DNA from: Lachnospiraceae bacterium UBA1721
GTDB taxonomy: Bacteria > Bacillota > Clostridia > Lachnospirales > Lachnospiraceae
Assembly: GCA_002317155.1 (NCBI GenBank)
Contig: DCIR01000030.1
Coordinates: forward strand, 1-43,127
DNA: 43,127 bases
Reading direction: 5' to 3'
The position numbers were made by a program, and so were the translations under genes. The notes below the pieces were generated by a model. It had not been told where the DNA came from. It worked only from the letters and a program-made list of their open reading frames with translations, and ran no database searches. Positions 40,497-43,127 of the stretch are shown in pieces; position 1 is the stretch's first letter; each line of letters begins with the position of its first letter.

Positions 40497-40616
40497 AATT
40501 ATTTACCTCTCTTGGATTAAATATTGTTTCATCGGATTGTGTATCTGATGTGTTTCACTTGATGAATTTATATTATCATCCGCTAGGGGCAGGTACCATT
40601 GATTAGGCTTACAGTT

Positions 40617-40636
40617 ACCTTACAGTGTTGTAAGGT
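40617..40636. promoter_or_regulatory. 8-bp inverted repeat, operator candidate
   Basis: ACCTTACA and TGTAAGGT form a perfect inverted repeat with a 4-nt centre, 120 bases upstream of the small membrane-protein gene. It could be an operator for that gene or part of the 3' end of the rhodanese gene. No T tract is present. Confidence 0.35.
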
Positions 40637-40720
40637 CGACAGGCACCTTAAATATTTATGAGTGATACCTATAAAAGTCAAGGCTAACCAAAGCCAGGCT
40701 AACTTTTTTAACATTTATAA

Positions 40721-41023
40721 TTATTTTTCTATTTCACCGGTCCAGTCCAATATCCCACCGCAATCAATAATATTTGTATAACCTTCCTCTACAAGCTTTG
40801 CAGCAGCAAGCTTACTTCTGTGCCCACTTCTGCAGTAGACATAGATAGTACGATTTTTGTCCTTTAGCTCATCGGGCATATCATCCTGCACTGTACCATT
40901 CACAACATTGATAGCCCCGGGAATGTGTCCGTCTTGGTACTCCGGAGAAGTTCTAACATCCATAATAATATAGTCGCCCTCGGTAGCAAAAATCTTCTTA
41001 GCCTCCACCATACTTATACGCAT
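40721..41023 (-). CDS. Single-domain rhodanese-like protein
   Basis: The 100-residue protein is a single rhodanese domain with the substrate-binding aspartate in IIMDVRTSPEY and the catalytic loop CRSGHRS at 64-70. The active-site cysteine (C64) is present, so sulfurtransfer (PspE/GlpE-like) is feasible. It lies 31 nt downstream of the macro-domain gene and may be co-transcribed with it. The physiological sulfur acceptor is unknown. Confidence 0.9.
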   Translation of the reverse strand: MRISMVEAKKIFATEGDYIIMDVRTSPEYQDGHIPGAINVVNGTVQDDMPDELKDKNRTIYVYCRSGHRSKLAAAKLVEEGYTNIIDCGGILDWTGEIEK

Positions 41024-41054
41024 ATAATTTATCCCTACCTCCGCATCTGCTTTT

Positions 41055-41585
41055 TTACTCCGTAATTTCTGGAATACTATTCTTAACCTCTATCAATTCC
41101 TTCATAGAGAAAGCACACAGCTTAACATCAACCACATAACCGGGATTTTCACTAGTAAACTTCTCATACGCTGCCTTGCACTGTTTTGCCGATTCACCAG
41201 CGGGATTATCCATTCTCCCTGCAAATATACCGGCACTTATCAACGGAAATGAAATACTATGAAAATTATTCTCCATAAGCACACAGAGTGAATTGTAATA
41301 TGCATCAAATAATGTCTGCAAAGCATTAGGTGTCACCCTAAAATCAGGCCCTACTGCATGAATAATAGCCTTGGCATTTGTCATCTTACACGCAGATGTA
41401 ATCACCGCATCCCCATCCTTAAGCGGTGTCTTGTGTTTTGCACACTCTCGTTTCAATTCATCATAACCGGCTTTACTAAAAATAGCTCCGCATATACCGC
41501 CACCCGCTAATAAACAATCATTAGCTGCATTAACTACTGCATCCACATTCTGATCTGCACATGAACCATGAATTATACTAAACAT
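41055..41585 (-). CDS. Macro-domain protein (ADP-ribose binding/deacylating)
   Basis: The protein of 176 residues is a complete macro domain: VDAVVNAANDCLLAGGGICG near the N-terminus, then a phosphate-binding region with HAVGP and LISAGIFAG. Such proteins bind or remove ADP-ribose derivatives such as O-acetyl-ADP-ribose. I choose ATG 41585 with GGAG 8 nt upstream; the longer frame from 41606 runs through this site. It may form a unit with the rhodanese gene downstream. No sirtuin or ADP-ribosyltransferase gene is in the window. Confidence 0.9.
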   Translation of the reverse strand: MFSIIHGSCADQNVDAVVNAANDCLLAGGGICGAIFSKAGYDELKRECAKHKTPLKDGDAVITSACKMTNAKAIIHAVGPDFRVTPNALQTLFDAYYNSLCVLMENNFHSISFPLISAGIFAGRMDNPAGESAKQCKAAYEKFTSENPGYVVDVKLCAFSMKELIEVKNSIPEITE

Positions 41586-41646
41586 AACTATTCTCCTTAT
41601 ATTCAATTATTCTTTTGTTATAATAATAAACGATGTGTTGCAATAT

Positions 41647-41669
41647 ATGGTCGCCCCGCAAGTGACCAT
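41647..41669. other. Inverted repeat between ABM and macro-domain genes
   Basis: ATGGTC and GACCAT flank an 11-nt GC-rich loop. It may be a weak stop for the ABM-domain gene on the minus strand, but no T tract follows. Confidence 0.3.
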
Positions 41670-41724
41670 GATTCAATGCCTTTAATTACAGTATAATCAT
41701 AATTCGCATGCCCATTCTCAAAAT

Positions 41725-42054
41725 TTATTCCTTAATAAACTTCATATCAGTTTTAGGGATTTCATCATTTGAAATATACCTTTCAACTTTCATATGGAGA
41801 TCATATTTTTCTCTTAAATTAAGAATAGTATCCATCATAGATGTTCCATGATGAATATCTATTGCCTCCTGGCTTTCCCAACTATCAATTAACAGCACCG
41901 TCTCAGCATCATCAACCGGATAAAAATAATCATAACGAATATTTCCCTTTTCTTTTCGTATTGCCTCAACAGTTCCACTTGAAATCATCTCTTCAGCAAA
42001 CTTTCGTGCCGAACCATTCTCACCTGTATAATATATATTTACAGTAATACTCAT
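41725..42054 (-). CDS. Antibiotic biosynthesis monooxygenase (ABM)-domain protein
   Basis: The 109-residue ferredoxin-like protein matches ABM/quinol monooxygenases: an N-terminal strand, the helix KFAEEMISSGTVEAIRKEKG, YDYFYPVDDAETVLLIDSWE and the His-His pair IDIHHGTSMM. The group includes quinol monooxygenase and heme-degrading enzymes. It lies 23 nt downstream of a hypothetical gene and may be co-transcribed. The substrate is unknown. Confidence 0.85.
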   Translation of the reverse strand: MSITVNIYYTGENGSARKFAEEMISSGTVEAIRKEKGNIRYDYFYPVDDAETVLLIDSWESQEAIDIHHGTSMMDTILNLREKYDLHMKVERYISNDEIPKTDMKFIKE

Positions 42055-42077
42055 AATACACCCTCATTAAGCACAAA

Positions 42078-42482
42078 TTAATTCAAAATAGTGCTAATAA
42101 AAACAGCCGACTCATCTTCCTCTTTTCTATACTGCAAATATTGCTTCATCTCTTCGTCTGTCAACAATGCTAATGTACCATCCTTATGCTGAAATCCATA
42201 TTCAGTAGGAACAATATCTCCAATTATAAAATCACAAGATGCAATCAAGTCTGCAGATGATTTCTGATATACATGCGCAACTATAACTTTATCAGTGTCA
42301 GGTATTGTAGACTGAAGAAGAACCTTAGACGAAAGAAGTCCCTTCTGTTTAGCGACCTCTTTTCCATCTATATACATAGTAACGTGTATTTTGTTTACAA
42401 CCTTTATTTCATGTCCATTATATGATGTCACCCATGTCTCTTTACCTTTTAACTTTGCCTCTAACTCTTTACTAACTCCCAT
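42078..42482 (-). CDS. Hypothetical protein, family not recognised
   Basis: The 134-residue soluble protein starts with a charged helix (KELEAKLKGKETW), followed by a beta-rich core (NGHEIKVVNKIHVTMYIDGK) and a C-terminal helix with LLTDEEMKQYLQYRKEEDE. No signal peptide, metal site or catalytic motif is evident. A GGAGG-type site precedes the ATG. It lies 44 nt downstream of the gene for a six-helix membrane protein and 23 nt upstream of the ABM gene, so the three may form an operon. Confidence 0.6.
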   Translation of the reverse strand: MGVSKELEAKLKGKETWVTSYNGHEIKVVNKIHVTMYIDGKEVAKQKGLLSSKVLLQSTIPDTDKVIVAHVYQKSSADLIASCDFIIGDIVPTEYGFQHKDGTLALLTDEEMKQYLQYRKEEDESAVFISTILN

Positions 42483-42526
42483 TAATTAATACCTCCTATA
42501 AAAATTGTTTTCTTTAAAAATCGGAA

Positions 42527-43114
42527 TTACTTTCCTTTTGCTCTAAGTCTCATTACACAAAGAAGCAACAATCCGGGGCCATAACCCATAGGGGCCACGT
42601 ACCACATATTCTCGTTTATAAGCAATGCACCTGCGAAGCCGACAAAACAGAGAATTCCATCAAATAATGCAACGATTTGCATTCCCTTTGTTTCATTTCT
42701 ATTTGGTTTTGCGATGGTGGAAATACACAGAAAAGCCAATCCCATAAAAAAGCCCCATGCCAAATAGTCTATCGCCATCTGAGCGGAAGGCCACTGGCCT
42801 ATTTGATAATATGTTGGAACATTCACACCCTCACTTATCAATTTTCTTGTAACTGTGATATTTACTATATGACTTAGACCGGTCAAAGCACATACGCATG
42901 ACATAAACCCTGACATTGCGTTTCTAAAGATATCCGGAATATCAAAATAACGACTAAACTCTAAAAGAACCATAAATACTACAGGGCCACTAATAATTGT
43001 CATCATCTCCCATATAGTTAAAGCGATTTCTGTTTGAGTAACAAGAAATCCAGCAACCGAAATAAAGTACACTATTACAGTCAATATTCCGATTATTGAT
43101 ATTTTTTTACCCAT
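42527..43114 (-). CDS. Multi-spanning membrane protein, family not recognised
   Basis: The 195-residue protein has six or so hydrophobic segments (about 7-27, 33-51, 65-85, 110-130, 145-165, 170-187). Conserved-looking polar positions are RYFDIPDIFRNAM and WPSAQMAIDYLAWG. The ATG is 14 bases from the window edge, with only a weak AAAGA upstream, so the start could lie further upstream if the frame continues outside. The gene probably heads the operon with the 134-residue protein and the ABM gene. Confidence 0.65.
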   Translation of the reverse strand: MGKKISIIGILTVIVYFISVAGFLVTQTEIALTIWEMMTIISGPVVFMVLLEFSRYFDIPDIFRNAMSGFMSCVCALTGLSHIVNITVTRKLISEGVNVPTYYQIGQWPSAQMAIDYLAWGFFMGLAFLCISTIAKPNRNETKGMQIVALFDGILCFVGFAGALLINENMWYVAPMGYGPGLLLLCVMRLRAKGK

Positions 43115-43127
43115 ATAAGTCTTTTCT

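Overview
The window looks like the chromosome of a low-GC anaerobic Firmicute, most probably a Lachnospiraceae member of the Butyrivibrio/Pseudobutyrivibrio/Roseburia type. The reasons are AT-rich intergenic DNA, strong GGAGG-type ribosome binding sites, clostridial-type gene families (DUF6033, VTC plus DUF4956, YolD plus Y-family polymerase, paired MutS-like ATPases, DUF3810) and several c-di-GMP enzymes. No rRNA, tRNA, CRISPR array, phage module or insertion sequence was recognised. Most genes lie on the minus strand.

Layout. 0.1-3.4 kb: thiamin thiazole operon thiS-thiF-thiG-thiH (minus), driven by a consensus promoter and preceded by a structured leader ending in an intrinsic terminator; the leader does not look like a TPP riboswitch. 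3.5-5.2 kb: a VTC-domain protein and its usual partner DUF4956 (plus). 5.2-5.9 kb: a gene-free stretch holding a regular 52-bp palindromic tandem array, a terminator and a 29-bp tandem repeat. 5.9-16.6 kb: a LacI-type sensor/GGDEF protein, a HAD phosphatase, an aminotransferase with an ANT(6)-like nucleotidyltransferase, a DUF3810 zincin-like membrane protein, YolD plus Y-family polymerase, and a PAS-GGDEF-EAL protein. 16.8-19.4 kb: an MBOAT acyltransferase with an SGNH/DltD-like partner. 19.5-23.8 kb: fructokinase and two overlapping MutS-like ATPases. 24-27.3 kb: a decayed zone with an OhrR-like MarR regulator, a deletion-fused ABC transporter remnant, a second 52-bp palindromic array, a zinc-ribbon/TPR protein and a MATE remnant. 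27.3-32.3 kb: an ECF sigma/anti-sigma pair, a Nudix-HD fusion with a small membrane protein, and a DUF6033 protein with a coiled-coil partner behind a riboswitch-like leader. 32.6-38.2 kb: a four-gene operon (nitroreductase, 7TM-type GGDEF, PHB-depolymerase-like hydrolase, DUF218 membrane protein). 38.5-43.1 kb: a DUF4143 ATPase whose promoter lies between two identical 16-bp repeats, a small membrane protein, a macro-domain/rhodanese pair, and an ABM-domain protein downstream of two unknown genes.

How it fits together. Three diguanylate cyclase-type proteins, one also carrying an EAL phosphodiesterase domain, suggest environmental sensing through c-di-GMP. The MBOAT/SGNH pair suggests acylation of a cell-surface glycan. 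Several loci carry self-regulatory DNA: the thi leader, the ECF promoter, the MarR operator, the promoter between repeats and the DUF6033 leader. The most unusual signals are the two 52-bp palindromic arrays 20 kb apart, two unassigned leader RNAs with terminators, and many short tandem duplications placed at or just past stop codons.
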